From contig CAJTON010000001.1 of NCBI GenBank assembly GCA_910577605.1, forward strand, positions 124,469 to 141,517: 17,049 nt of DNA, read 5' to 3'. Below the pieces are notes generated by a model. That model was given only the letters and a program-made list of their open reading frames with translations, ran no database searches and was not told the DNA's origin. This document shows positions 1-8,681 of the stretch, piece by piece; within the stretch, counting starts at the first letter, position 1, and each line of letters begins with the position of its first letter. Made by a program: the position numbers and the translations under genes. This DNA is from an uncultured Butyrivibrio sp. (GTDB lineage Bacteria > Bacillota > Clostridia > Lachnospirales > Lachnospiraceae).

Positions 1-716
1 ATTCGGATGATTTTCTGGTTACGCTGATAGCGCCGGACGGAAGGCGGATAGGGCCGATATACAACGAAAACGGGATACTGCATTATTTTGCCGGCGATAC
101 GAAGATATATGTGTATTACGGCGAATCCGCTCCGTATACGACGAGCCAGGAGATTTTTATACAGATCGTCGCCGACAGAAACGGCGATTATATAACGCCG
201 GGAATATGGAGGCTGGAATTACAGCCCATGCATATCAGGGACGGCAGATACGATATGTGGCTTCCCGCCGGGAATTTTGTCAGCACGGATACAAGATTCA
301 GCAGAACGGTGCCGGACGTGACGCTGACGATTCCCTCGACGGCGTATAAGGTGATAACGGTGGGGGCGTATGACGCCAGACTTCAGGCGTACGCGGATTT
401 TTCAGGTCGCGGATATACTAGGAATCTGCTCACGATAAAGCCGGACCTTGTAGCTCCCGGGGTAGGGATAACGGCTCCGGCTCCGGGAGGCGGTTATACT
501 GCCAGAACGGGGACTTCCATGGCGACTCCGTTTGTCACCGGAAGTGCTGCCCTGCTTATGCAGTGGGGGATAATAAACGGCAACGACGCGTATCTTTACG
601 GGGAAAAGGTAAAAGCGTATCTGATACGCGGAGCAAGACCGCTGCCGGGCGAGGAACTTCCGTCAAAAAAAATCGGCTGGGGAGCGCTCTGCCTGAGAAA
701 CAGTATCCCCGTATGA
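1..716 (+). CDS. S8 family (subtilisin-like) serine peptidase, C-terminal part
   Basis: The reading frame is open from base 3 to the TGA at 714-716, so this is the 3' end of a gene that begins before the window. The catalytic serine lies in the subtilase motif GTSMATP (Ser codon 516-518), preceded by the typical KPDLVAPGV segment. The catalytic Asp and His must lie upstream. Ahead of the Ser subdomain is a beta-rich stretch of roughly 90 residues (about bases 3-290) that does not look like the subtilase core. Csp-type clostridial subtilases carry a jelly-roll insertion between the His and Ser regions, and this segment fits that plan. Csp proteases act in spore germination, but many Lachnospiraceae have paralogues of unknown substrate, so no function is claimed. 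The protein ends soon after the catalytic domain. Confidence 0.9.
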   Translation, partial: SDDFLVTLIAPDGRRIGPIYNENGILHYFAGDTKIYVYYGESAPYTTSQEIFIQIVADRNGDYITPGIWRLELQPMHIRDGRYDMWLPAGNFVSTDTRFSRTVPDVTLTIPSTAYKVITVGAYDARLQAYADFSGRGYTRNLLTIKPDLVAPGVGITAPAPGGGYTARTGTSMATPFVTGSAALLMQWGIINGNDAYLYGEKVKAYLIRGARPLPGEELPSKKIGWGALCLRNSIPV

Positions 717-724
717 TAAGAATA

Positions 725-753
725 TTGACAATTATTTCAATATATAGGATAAT
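725..753 (+). promoter_or_regulatory. Sigma-A promoter of the hybrid kinase gene, with overlapping inverted repeat
   Basis: TTGACA (725-730), 17-bp spacer, GATAAT (748-753), placed 64 bp before the kinase ATG at 817. A perfect 7-bp inverted repeat, ATATTGA (722-728) and TCAATAT (737-743), covers the -35 hexamer and is a candidate operator. No protein is assigned to it. Confidence 0.7.
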
Positions 754-816
754 TTAAAATAAGAGATAAAACAGTGGCGTTGTGCCGTAAAATCAACTGA
801 GGAGTACAGGCGCGGA

Positions 817-3690
817 ATGGTTAATGCGGTTATAATTGCACAGGCGGCGGTTATTTTGATAATCCTGACTGCAATAATTCTTTTGATATCAGATGCGAGC
901 GGATCAAGGGAACAGAAGATGATGAGCTTTTTTTTGTGCGGAATACTCGTGCAGAATACCGGTTATCTTCTGGAGTTTCTTTCCGCGTCCATGGAGACTG
1001 CGCTTATGTGCGTGAAGATACAGTATCTGGGCTCGATTTTCGTACCGTTGTGTTATTGCTGGTTCTTATACAGCTACTGCTATGAGAAGCCGCCGAAGAA
1101 GCTTATCTGTCTTCTGGTGCTTATAGACATAGCCACGCTGGGCATGGTGCTGACGCTGGATTTCCATGATTTTTATTACAAGAGCACGGAATGGCTCGTG
1201 ACGGATGGCGGACATCATTACCTGAGCCTCAAATACGGACCGGGATATTTTGTTTTTATCGTTTTCGGATGCGTAATACCGTATTCTTTATCAGTATTGA
1301 CACTGATAAAAGCGGTGGTCACGAAGCCTAAGTATTCGGCTGTGAAGAAATACAAGGCTATCCTTGTGATTTCTACTCTGCCTATATTCGCTCTTGCCAT
1401 GTATGCCTTGAAGATCACGAGTATTTTCGACCCCGCGCCCTTCGTTATCGGAATGGTGCTGTCTATGGTCGCTATACTGATCTGGAGGAAAAAGACTTAC
1501 GATTTCAGAAGAATGGCGGCTGATATGGTAGTCGAGAGCATAGGCGACGGCGTCATAGCTCTTAGCCGTCACGGAAAAATTCTTTATTACAATAAGGCGG
1601 CTGCATCTGTTTTTCCCGAATTTGAAAGCCTGAGATTAGGCGCTTCCGTAACGGGTATAGATGATTTTCCCGCGAATATACTCGCGGAGGGCCATGACAA
1701 TATGGAGTTCAGTCTGAACGGAAACTATTATGAGAGCCATGTAGAGACGCTCAAGGATCCGAACGGTCGCAGTCAGGGTTACGTTATACTTATAATAGAC
1801 GTTACGGATATAAAGAAAAATATAGAAGAAATGAAGGCCGCGCAGGAGAAGGCGTCTCAGGCCAATATGGCTAAGAGCGAATTCCTTGCCAATATGTCGC
1901 ATGAAATACGCACCCCCATGAATGTGATAATCGGACTGAGCGATATAATCATGGAGGAGAGCGCGGGAAGGAAACTGTATTCCTATGCGGGTGATATAAA
2001 ATCCGCATCCCAGAATCTTCTGAGCATAATAAACGATATTCTCGACCTGTCAAAGGTGGAGGCCGGTAAAATGGAACTGGTCACCGCCGATTACCATGTG
2101 AGGAGCGTCGTAAATGAGGTCGTGCATATGATGGACATAGCGGCGTCCCAGCGCGGAATACTTATGAAATGCGAGTATGACGAAACCATACCGTGCCGTT
2201 ACCATGGGGATCAGGGAAGAATAAAGCAGATACTCATAAATCTTCTTAACAACGCCGTCAAATTTACAAGAGAGGGCTATGTCAAGATATACATAGGCGG
2301 CCATCCCTCAGACGCGGACGGCGAGGAGCTTCTTGTTTTCAAGGTAGAAGACACGGGATGCGGTATACGCGAAGAGGACCAGAAAAAGATATTCGAGAAT
2401 TTCACGCAGCTTGATTCGAGTAAAAAGCGTTCCATAGAGGGAACGGGGCTGGGGCTTTCCATAACGAAGCATCTGGTGCAGCTTATGGGAGGAAGCATCG
2501 GACTGAAGAGCGTGTACGGAGAGGGATCAACCTTCACCGTTACGATACCGCAGAGGATAGTGGACGCCAGACCGATTTCCGAAGTTCCCGACGAGGTCGT
2601 GCCGGACGACGAGAAGGTCCGATTTTTTACCGCTGACGGATACAAGGTGCTGGTGGTGGACGATAACCGCATAAACAGGATGATTGCAGACAAATTCCTC
2701 GAAAGGTACGGATTTGATCTGAACGAGGCGGCGAGCGGTCCCGAAGCCATTGAGATGGTGAGAGAAAACCTGTACGATATGATATTTATGGATCATATGA
2801 TGCCGGGAATGGACGGAATGGAGGCGGTCAGGAAAATACGCTCGGAATGTGGGGAAAACGGACGGAGTCCTATTATTATCGCTCTTACAGCCAACGCCAT
2901 GGAGGGAGTAAGGGAACGCTTTATGAGCAACGGCTTTCAGGACTTCCTTAGTAAACCCATAGACAGGCGGCAGCTAAACGATATGCTTCTGAAATGGGTG
3001 CCGGAGGACAGAAGGAAGGCTCATGTTCATAAGGAGGACTCCGTAAAAACTCAGGACGGTAGCACGGATTTCGACGATATAAGGATTCCGGGCATAGATA
3101 CTGAGGCGGCAAGGAAGTATCAGACAGGTTCGGTGGACGATTATTTGGAGATACTGCGGATATACCGCATTGACGGAAAGCGGAAGATTAAGCTTATAGA
3201 GAAGCTTTTTAGGCAAAAGGACTATGAATCGTACGAGGTTGAGGTGCATGCTTTAAAGAGCGCTTCGGCTAATATAGGGGCGCTTGCCCTCTCGGAGGCG
3301 GCAAGGAGTCATGAGAAGGCGGCGGATGGCGGCGACGGAGGATTTATTGAGGAGAACTTTGAGAGCCTTATATCCCGCTATCAGGAACTGCTTGATGATA
3401 TCGGTGCTTTTCTCGATAAAAGCAAAGAGGAAGACGGTACGGATAATGAGCAGGCGGTAAGTGTGGACCGTCAGACGCTCATACGGGAGCTGGGAGAGGC
3501 TTTGGAACTTCTGGAGAATTTCCGGTCAAAGGAATGCGCAGCTATAATAGACAGACTTATTAAAAGCCGTCAGGACGCCGATATATCCGACAGACTTACA
3601 GAGATAAGAGAGCAGTTAAGTTTGTATGAGGATACTGCGGCGGAGGAACTGCTGCGCAAAATACTTGAAGATATCAAAGTGGAGGAATAA
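817..3690 (+). CDS. Seven-TM hybrid sensor histidine kinase with PAS, receiver and HPt domains
   Basis: The 957-residue membrane kinase carries a complete phosphorelay in one chain. Residues 1-225 hold seven hydrophobic segments, matching the 7TM histidine-kinase sensor type. A PAS domain follows (about 233-335). The HisKA H-box SHEIRTPMN gives phospho-acceptor His362. The ATPase domain (about 468-581) shows the N box near Asn479 and DTGCGI at 512. A receiver (about 608-727) has phospho-acceptor Asp659 in MDHMMPGMDG. The HPt domain has His811 in VHALKSASANIGA. About 80 further residues at the C-terminus are helical and unassigned. The expected relay is His362 to Asp659 to His811, then to a separate receiver, for which the next gene (7 bp downstream) is the natural candidate. 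The ATG at 817 follows GGAG at 801-804, a rather long spacing. The ligand is unknown. Confidence 0.93.
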   Translation: MVNAVIIAQAAVILIILTAIILLISDASGSREQKMMSFFLCGILVQNTGYLLEFLSASMETALMCVKIQYLGSIFVPLCYCWFLYSYCYEKPPKKLICLLVLIDIATLGMVLTLDFHDFYYKSTEWLVTDGGHHYLSLKYGPGYFVFIVFGCVIPYSLSVLTLIKAVVTKPKYSAVKKYKAILVISTLPIFALAMYALKITSIFDPAPFVIGMVLSMVAILIWRKKTYDFRRMAADMVVESIGDGVIALSRHGKILYYNKAAASVFPEFESLRLGASVTGIDDFPANILAEGHDNMEFSLNGNYYESHVETLKDPNGRSQGYVILIIDVTDIKKNIEEMKAAQEKASQANMAKSEFLANMSHEIRTPMNVIIGLSDIIMEESAGRKLYSYAGDIKSASQNLLSIINDILDLSKVEAGKMELVTADYHVRSVVNEVVHMMDIAASQRGILMKCEYDETIPCRYHGDQGRIKQILINLLNNAVKFTREGYVKIYIGGHPSDADGEELLVFKVEDTGCGIREEDQKKIFENFTQLDSSKKRSIEGTGLGLSITKHLVQLMGGSIGLKSVYGEGSTFTVTIPQRIVDARPISEVPDEVVPDDEKVRFFTADGYKVLVVDDNRINRMIADKFLERYGFDLNEAASGPEAIEMVRENLYDMIFMDHMMPGMDGMEAVRKIRSECGENGRSPIIIALTANAMEGVRERFMSNGFQDFLSKPIDRRQLNDMLLKWVPEDRRKAHVHKEDSVKTQDGSTDFDDIRIPGIDTEAARKYQTGSVDDYLEILRIYRIDGKRKIKLIEKLFRQKDYESYEVEVHALKSASANIGALALSEAARSHEKAADGGDGGFIEENFESLISRYQELLDDIGAFLDKSKEEDGTDNEQAVSVDRQTLIRELGEALELLENFRSKECAAIIDRLIKSRQDADISDRLTEIREQLSLYEDTAAEELLRKILEDIKVEE

Positions 3691-3697
3691 AATCGTT

Positions 3698-4093
3698 ATG
3701 GAAAAGAAATCGCGTATATTGGTGGTTGACGACAGCGCCGTTAATCTGATGGCTGTCGAGCAGAAACTCAAGGATATTTACGAGATAATTCCTATAAATT
3801 CCGGTACGCGCGCGCTGCGCTATCTTAGAAACGAGCGGCCGGACCTTATTCTTTTGGACATAAAAATGGATGATAAGAACGGTATCGAAACGCTTAAAGA
3901 GATACGCGGGATGGAGAATGTGTGCGACGTTCCCGTTATAATGCTGACCTCCAAAAATGACAGGGAGAGCGTGATACAGTGCCAAAAATTAGGAGCGTAC
4001 GGTTATGTGCTCAAGCCGTTTGAGGTACAGATATTGAAGGATAAGATAGAGCATGCGCTGGAGTGGGCGGGAAACGGCGGAAAGCCCCTTTGA
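3698..4093 (+). CDS. Single-domain CheY-like response regulator
   Basis: A 131-residue receiver with no output domain. It shows the acidic pair in ILVVDDS, phospho-acceptor Asp54 in LLDIKMDD, and the conserved Thr and Lys positions (MLTS and LKPF). I chose the ATG at 3698 because the protein then starts right before the receiver's first strand and GGAGG (3681-3685) lies 12 nt upstream. Starting further upstream in frame would add 24 non-receiver residues encoded inside the kinase gene. It sits 7 bp after the hybrid kinase and is probably cotranscribed, which makes it the likely final acceptor from that kinase's HPt domain. With no DNA-binding or enzymatic domain, its output must be protein contact. 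Confidence 0.88.
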   Translation: MEKKSRILVVDDSAVNLMAVEQKLKDIYEIIPINSGTRALRYLRNERPDLILLDIKMDDKNGIETLKEIRGMENVCDVPVIMLTSKNDRESVIQCQKLGAYGYVLKPFEVQILKDKIEHALEWAGNGGKPL

Positions 4094-4114
4094 AAGCCAT
4101 GTTCATATGGCTTT
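4093..4114 (+). terminator. Possible weak terminator after the kinase/receiver unit
   Basis: AAAGCCAT (4093-4100) and ATGGCTTT (4107-4114) form an 8-bp stem with a 6-nt loop directly after the stop codon, but only four T residues follow before GGACA. The U tract is poor, so termination may be partial. Confidence 0.4.
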
Positions 4115-4130
4115 TGGACAATCAAAACAG

Positions 4131-4159
4131 TTGACAAAGAAATCCAAAAGGGTTAAGAT
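4131..4159 (+). promoter_or_regulatory. Sigma-A promoter of the che operon
   Basis: TTGACA (4131-4136), 17-bp spacer, TAAGAT (4154-4159). This gives a leader of about 95 nt before cheR. An 8-bp inverted repeat, CTTTTGGA (4111-4118) and TCCAAAAG (4143-4150), brackets the -35 box. A free-standing TATAAT at 4171-4176 has no good -35 and is less likely to be the -10. No flagellar sigma-28 motif was recognised here. Confidence 0.65.
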
Positions 4160-4261
4160 AGAAAAAGGTGTATAATTACATAATTAGTCTTTTATTACAT
4201 TGTAGATAGACTCATGGAAATAAAAGAAAAAAGTGCCATGATGTCTGAGGAGGCATAAGTT

Positions 4262-5071
4262 ATGAACGACAATGAATTTAGACGTATTGTGGCGTACATG
4301 AAAAAAAATTACGGAATAGATCTGAGTCAGAAAAAGGTTCTTGTCGGGGGTAGACTTGAGAACTATATCATCCGCAACGGATATTCCGGGTATGACGAGT
4401 ATATGTCAAAAGTTGAGTCAAATCCCAACAGTCCGGAAGCTACCGATATAGTTAATGTACTTACCACAAATCACACTTACTTTATGAGGGAAAGCGAACA
4501 CTTTGACTATATGACGCGCGTAGCCCTGCCGTGGGCTAAGGCAAAAGCTGAGAGGGATAAGGATTTACGCATATGGTCCGGTGCTTCTTCCACCGGGGAG
4601 GAACCTTACACGCTGGCAATGGTTCTTCTTGATTTTTTCGGCATCGAGCATAAGTCTTGGGATACAAGGGTACTTGCGACCGACGTATCCACGAGAGTTC
4701 TGGAGCACGCCACAAAGGGCGTCTATCTTAGAGAGGATATTGATCCGCTTCCTGCCAAGTGGAAACAGCGTTATTTCAAGAAATTAAGCGATGAGGAATA
4801 TGTGGTTAAGGATGAGCTGAAAAAGGAGCTGATATTCAGACAGTTTAATCTGATGAGTCCGTTCCCGTTCAAAAGAAAGTTTCATATCGTCTTTCTCCGC
4901 AACGTTATGATATATTTTCAGGATGATGTAAAATACCAGCTTGTCAAAAAGATATATGATTTTATGGAGCCGGGCGGTTATCTTTTCATAGGCACTACGG
5001 AGAGTCTGGACCGGCACAAAACACAATTTCAGTATGTACAACCATCAATTTATAGAAAGCAGGGGACTTGA
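4262..5071 (+). CDS. cheR: CheR chemoreceptor glutamate O-methyltransferase
   Basis: CheR methylates glutamates on MCP cytoplasmic helices using S-adenosylmethionine and works against CheB in adaptation. The 269-residue length is typical. The SAM-binding motif GASSTGEEPYT lies at about 107-117, followed by an acidic strand end (LATDVS) and, near residue 213, the family motif RNVMIYF. The first 80 or so residues match the small helical N-terminal domain. The start is fixed by TGAGGAGG (4246-4253) eight bases before the ATG. It is the first gene of the che run; its stop is 1 nt before cheB. There is no extra C-terminal TPR domain. Confidence 0.95.
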   Translation: MNDNEFRRIVAYMKKNYGIDLSQKKVLVGGRLENYIIRNGYSGYDEYMSKVESNPNSPEATDIVNVLTTNHTYFMRESEHFDYMTRVALPWAKAKAERDKDLRIWSGASSTGEEPYTLAMVLLDFFGIEHKSWDTRVLATDVSTRVLEHATKGVYLREDIDPLPAKWKQRYFKKLSDEEYVVKDELKKELIFRQFNLMSPFPFKRKFHIVFLRNVMIYFQDDVKYQLVKKIYDFMEPGGYLFIGTTESLDRHKTQFQYVQPSIYRKQGT

Positions 5072-5072
5072 A

Positions 5073-6092
5073 ATGAGACCGATTAGAGTATTAGTGGTTG
5101 ACGATTCGGTAATGTTCCGCAATATGCTTGTGAAAGGGCTCAATTCGGACCCGAATATTGAGGTCGTTGCACAGGCGGAGGACGCCTATGAGGCGAGGGA
5201 CGCCATTATTAAATATAAGCCGGACGTTATGACGCTCGATGTGGAGATGCCTAAGATGAGCGGAATAGAGTTTGTGCGAAGGCTTATGCCGCAGTATCCG
5301 CTTCCGGTGGTTATGATAAGCTCGCTGAGCGATAAGGTTTTTGACGCTCTTGAAGCGGGCGCGGTTGATTTTGTAAACAAACCTGACAGCCTGAACAAGG
5401 AACAGCTCAATATTTTCCTCACCCAGGAGCTTGCCGCCAAGGTAAAGATCGCGTCGACTGCAAAGGTAGGAAGGCTCAAGCGTGTGGACGCGGGGACTAT
5501 ATCAGAGCATATTACCGTCGGTAAAGACCGTCTTGTCGCTATCGGAGCGTCTACCGGAGGCACCGAGGCTATTTACGAGGTTGTCAGAAATTTCAAAAGG
5601 GATATTCCGGGCGTTGTCATAGTTCAGCATATGCCTCCCGGTTTTACGAAGATGTATGCTGACCGTTTGAACAATCAGTGCGAGGTCGCCGTAAAGGAAG
5701 CGCAGACGGGAGACAAAGTCCTTCCGGGGCAGGTCCTTATAGCGCCGGGCGACAGGCATATGAGGCTTGTCAAGGTCGGAGGAATATATCAGGTGGAATG
5801 CAGCGGAACGGAAAGGGTCAACGGTCACTGCCCTTCTGTGGAGGTACTGTTTAATTCCGTTGCTAAGGTCGCGGGAAAGAACGCCGTAGGCGTTATTCTT
5901 ACCGGAATGGGCGGCGACGGGGCAAAGGGACTTTTGGAGATGCGCAATGCCGGGGCACAGACTATCGGGCAGGATGAAGCAAGCTGCGTAGTTTACGGCA
6001 TGCCCAAGGTTGCGTATGATATAGGCGCGGTGCAGCACCGCATGCCGCTATCGGCGATTGCAGGAAAGGTATACAGCCTGTTAAGCAAATAG
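5073..6092 (+). CDS. cheB: CheB protein-glutamate methylesterase / glutaminase response regulator
   Basis: CheB removes receptor methyl esters once phosphorylated by CheA. The 339 residues comprise an N-terminal receiver with phospho-acceptor Asp56 (TLDVEMPKMSG) and a C-terminal esterase domain with the expected triad Ser160 (GASTGGT), His186 (QHMPPGF) and Asp282 (GMGGDG). I chose the ATG at 5073 because the protein then begins MRPIRVLVVDDS, right at the receiver's first strand. AGGGG (5061-5065) lies 7 nt upstream, inside the end of cheR. An in-frame upstream start would lie within cheR. The 1-nt gap to cheR implies translational coupling, which keeps methylase and esterase in proportion. 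Confidence 0.95.
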   Translation: MRPIRVLVVDDSVMFRNMLVKGLNSDPNIEVVAQAEDAYEARDAIIKYKPDVMTLDVEMPKMSGIEFVRRLMPQYPLPVVMISSLSDKVFDALEAGAVDFVNKPDSLNKEQLNIFLTQELAAKVKIASTAKVGRLKRVDAGTISEHITVGKDRLVAIGASTGGTEAIYEVVRNFKRDIPGVVIVQHMPPGFTKMYADRLNNQCEVAVKEAQTGDKVLPGQVLIAPGDRHMRLVKVGGIYQVECSGTERVNGHCPSVEVLFNSVAKVAGKNAVGVILTGMGGDGAKGLLEMRNAGAQTIGQDEASCVVYGMPKVAYDIGAVQHRMPLSAIAGKVYSLLSK

Positions 6093-6125
6093 ATAACATC
6101 AAAGGAGAAAGGAGCAGGGTTTTTA

Positions 6126-6518
6126 ATGAAGATTTTATTGGCAGAAGATGATTTCGCCAGCCGCAAATTCATGGATAATATGCTTTCGCGTTACGGAGAA
6201 TGCGACGTGATGGTAGACGGTGAAGAAGCGGTTGATGCCTTTATGATGGCGCACGAGGACGGAGAACCTTACGATTTGGCATGTCTTGATGTTATGATGC
6301 CTGTCATGGACGGTTATCAGGTCCTTAAAGCAATCCGCGGTATTGAAGCACAGAAAGGCATCCCCAAAGAAGAGCGCGTTAAAGTCATTATGACGACGGC
6401 TCTTAACGACGAACGCAACGTAAAAATGGCGTTTGAGCTTGGGTGCGAAGCCTATGCGGGTAAACCGATAGATGTGGAAAAATTTGAAAAAGTACTCAAA
6501 AAACTGGGGCTGATTTAA
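6126..6518 (+). CDS. CheY-type single-domain response regulator of the che operon
   Basis: A 130-residue receiver with the acidic pair in LAEDDF, phospho-acceptor Asp55 in CLDVMMPVMDG, the switch Thr in MTTA and Tyr/Lys in AYAGKPID. Its place between cheB and cheA makes it the probable direct phosphoryl acceptor from CheA. The segment IRGIEAQKGIPKEERVKVI has a longer loop before the fourth strand than E. coli CheY. Whether it binds FliM of a flagellar motor or another target cannot be told here. It differs clearly from the receiver at 3698, so the window carries two non-redundant stand-alone receivers. Confidence 0.88.
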   Translation: MKILLAEDDFASRKFMDNMLSRYGECDVMVDGEEAVDAFMMAHEDGEPYDLACLDVMMPVMDGYQVLKAIRGIEAQKGIPKEERVKVIMTTALNDERNVKMAFELGCEAYAGKPIDVEKFEKVLKKLGLI

Positions 6519-6557
6519 AGGCGTAAGTGAAAGAAAATTCTGAAGATTGGAGGAAGT

Positions 6558-8678
6558 ATGGCAGAAGAATTTAATACAGACAGTATGCTTTCCATGTTTT
6601 TGTACGAAAGCGGTCAGCTTCTTGAAAAACTGGAAGGCATAATATTAGAGAAACAAGATGCAGAATGCTTTGACGATGCCGATATCAACGAGATTTTCCG
6701 ATGCATGCATACCATCAAAGGCTCATCGGGAGTTCTGATGTATGAAAACCTCACCAAAGTCTCTCACAAGCTGGAGGATGTTTTCTATTATCTGAGAGAA
6801 TCGCATCCCGAAAACGTTCCCCATCTTGAATTGGTGGAGAAGGTGCTTGCCGTATCGGATTTCATTAACGGCGAGCTGGATAAGATCAAAAACGGCGATA
6901 CGCCGGACGGCGACGAAAGTCAGCTTGTCAAGGATCTGGACGAATTCCTGAGCCGCATCAAGGGAGAGATAAAGAAGCAGGGAATCAGGCTCCCCAAGGC
7001 AAACAAGAAAGAAGAACCCACCCAGTTCTATGTGGCGCCGGTCGCAAGTGAGGACAGTCGTTTTTACAAGATAGTCATTCATTACAGGAACGATACGCAG
7101 ATGAGCAACATCCGCGCATATTCCGCTACATACGCGTTAAAAGAGGTGGCAGAGGATCTTCTGTACACGCCTGAGGATATCCTTTCCAACGAAGCGAGCG
7201 CGGATACCATCCTTGCAGAAGGCTTCTATATGCTTTTGCAGACCAAGAGCTCCAAGGAAGAGATCCTTGAGCTTATCGACAGTTCCGAAGCAGAGCATAT
7301 AGATTTTGAAGAGCTCAACGCCACGCAGTACGGCAAAGCGCTTGCGGAACTCGGACGCGAGGATGTGCCGGTCGTAATAAATCTTGACGAGGAAAAGAAA
7401 GCGGACAAGAGCAGCGAACAGGCTCCCATGCCCGGAGACTATGTCGTAAAGACGAAGGAAACCGGAAAGGGCAAGACTTTGGCGAAGAACCAGCCGAAGC
7501 AGCAGATCATAAGCGTCAATGTCGAGAAAATGGACGCTCTTATGGATCTTATAGGAGAGCTGGTAATAGCCGAGGCGACTGTTTTGCAGAATCCCGACCT
7601 CAAAGTGCCAGGACTGGATCTTACCAATTTCTATAAGGCGGCGGCGCAGCTTTCCAAGAATACTACGGAGCTGCAGGACGTTATAATGTCCATGCGAATG
7701 ATGCCGCTGACCAATACCTTCCAGAAGATGAAGCGAATCGTCTTTGACGTTTCGAGAAAGCTCGGAAAGGATATTGAGCTTGAAGTGATCGGTGAGAATA
7801 CCGAGGTTGATAAGAACATTATCGAGCACATTACCGATCCGCTCATGCACCTTGTGCGTAATTCGGTGGATCATGGTATAGAGGATAATCCCGATGCGAG
7901 AACGGCTAACGGCAAGCCCGCAAAAGGAAAGATCACCCTCGAAGCAAAGAACGAGGGCGGAAAGGTTTATATCAGCGTAAAAGACGACGGAAAGGGACTC
8001 AATAAAGAGAAGCTTTACCAGAAGGCGCTGTCAAAGGGACTTATAGAAAATAAACCTATAACAGAATATAAAGAAAAAGAGATTTTCAGATTTATTACAT
8101 TACCCGGATTTTCCACCAAAGAGGAGGTCACCGAGTATTCGGGACGAGGCGTAGGTATGGACGTAGTAGTCAAGAATATACAGTCTATCGGCGGCAGACT
8201 TGATATAGAGAGCGTGGAGAACGAGGGCTCGGAGATGACGCTTGTAATACCGCTTACCCTTGCAATAATCAACGGAATAGTGGTGCAGGTAGGAAATTCT
8301 CCGTTTGTGATTGAAACGGCTTCGATCAAGCAGTTTGTTAGAATGGGAGAGGAATCTCTCATACAGGAGCCGAGCGGAGAAGAGTATATTGTTCTTCGCG
8401 GAGAATGCTATCCGTTTATACGCCTTAGTGAAAAATACGATTTGCCGGGTGCTGTAAGCAAGATTGAGGACGGTATAGTCGTGGTACTTGAGCATGAGGG
8501 CGAGCAGATATGTATTTTGATTGACAAACTTCTTCAGGAACAGGAGATAGTAGTCAAGCCGATACCTTCTTACGTCAAGAAGGTAAGAGGACTTTCTGGC
8601 TGTACACAGCTTGGCGACGGCAGCATCGCGTTGATTCTGGACATTGCCGGACTGATTCTGGACGAGGAAAGGAGATAG
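6558..8678 (+). CDS. cheA: CheA chemotaxis sensor histidine kinase
   Basis: CheA is the soluble kinase that receptors control; it phosphorylates CheY and CheB. The 706-residue chain shows all five domains: P1 HPt with phospho-acceptor His51 (MHTIKGSSG), P2 docking domain (about 168-255), P3 dimerisation helices (about 314-375), P4 ATPase with N box around Asn435 (LVRNSVDHGIED), DDGKGL near 476 and GRGVGMDVV near 530, and P5 CheW-like domain (about 562-702). The start follows GGAGG (6549-6553) by 4 nt. The gene lies 39 bp after the receiver gene and its 3' end carries the ribosome binding site of cheW. Confidence 0.96.
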   Translation: MAEEFNTDSMLSMFLYESGQLLEKLEGIILEKQDAECFDDADINEIFRCMHTIKGSSGVLMYENLTKVSHKLEDVFYYLRESHPENVPHLELVEKVLAVSDFINGELDKIKNGDTPDGDESQLVKDLDEFLSRIKGEIKKQGIRLPKANKKEEPTQFYVAPVASEDSRFYKIVIHYRNDTQMSNIRAYSATYALKEVAEDLLYTPEDILSNEASADTILAEGFYMLLQTKSSKEEILELIDSSEAEHIDFEELNATQYGKALAELGREDVPVVINLDEEKKADKSSEQAPMPGDYVVKTKETGKGKTLAKNQPKQQIISVNVEKMDALMDLIGELVIAEATVLQNPDLKVPGLDLTNFYKAAAQLSKNTTELQDVIMSMRMMPLTNTFQKMKRIVFDVSRKLGKDIELEVIGENTEVDKNIIEHITDPLMHLVRNSVDHGIEDNPDARTANGKPAKGKITLEAKNEGGKVYISVKDDGKGLNKEKLYQKALSKGLIENKPITEYKEKEIFRFITLPGFSTKEEVTEYSGRGVGMDVVVKNIQSIGGRLDIESVENEGSEMTLVIPLTLAIINGIVVQVGNSPFVIETASIKQFVRMGEESLIQEPSGEEYIVLRGECYPFIRLSEKYDLPGAVSKIEDGIVVVLEHEGEQICILIDKLLQEQEIVVKPIPSYVKKVRGLSGCTQLGDGSIALILDIAGLILDEERR

Positions 8679-8681
8679 TAC

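Noticed and set aside
4214..4258. A 14-codon frame (ATG 4214 to TAA 4258) ending 3 nt before cheR, as a possible leader peptide
   Set aside because: It has no ribosome binding site of its own, and its last codons are simply the cheR ribosome binding site region.
4160..4261. The che leader as a possible cyclic-di-GMP or other riboswitch
   Set aside because: No conserved aptamer core that I know is visible; the region is A/T-rich with only short pairings.
7137..7874. A 245-residue minus-strand frame opposite cheA
   Set aside because: It lies entirely inside an unambiguous cheA gene and has no ribosome binding site or recognisable motif.
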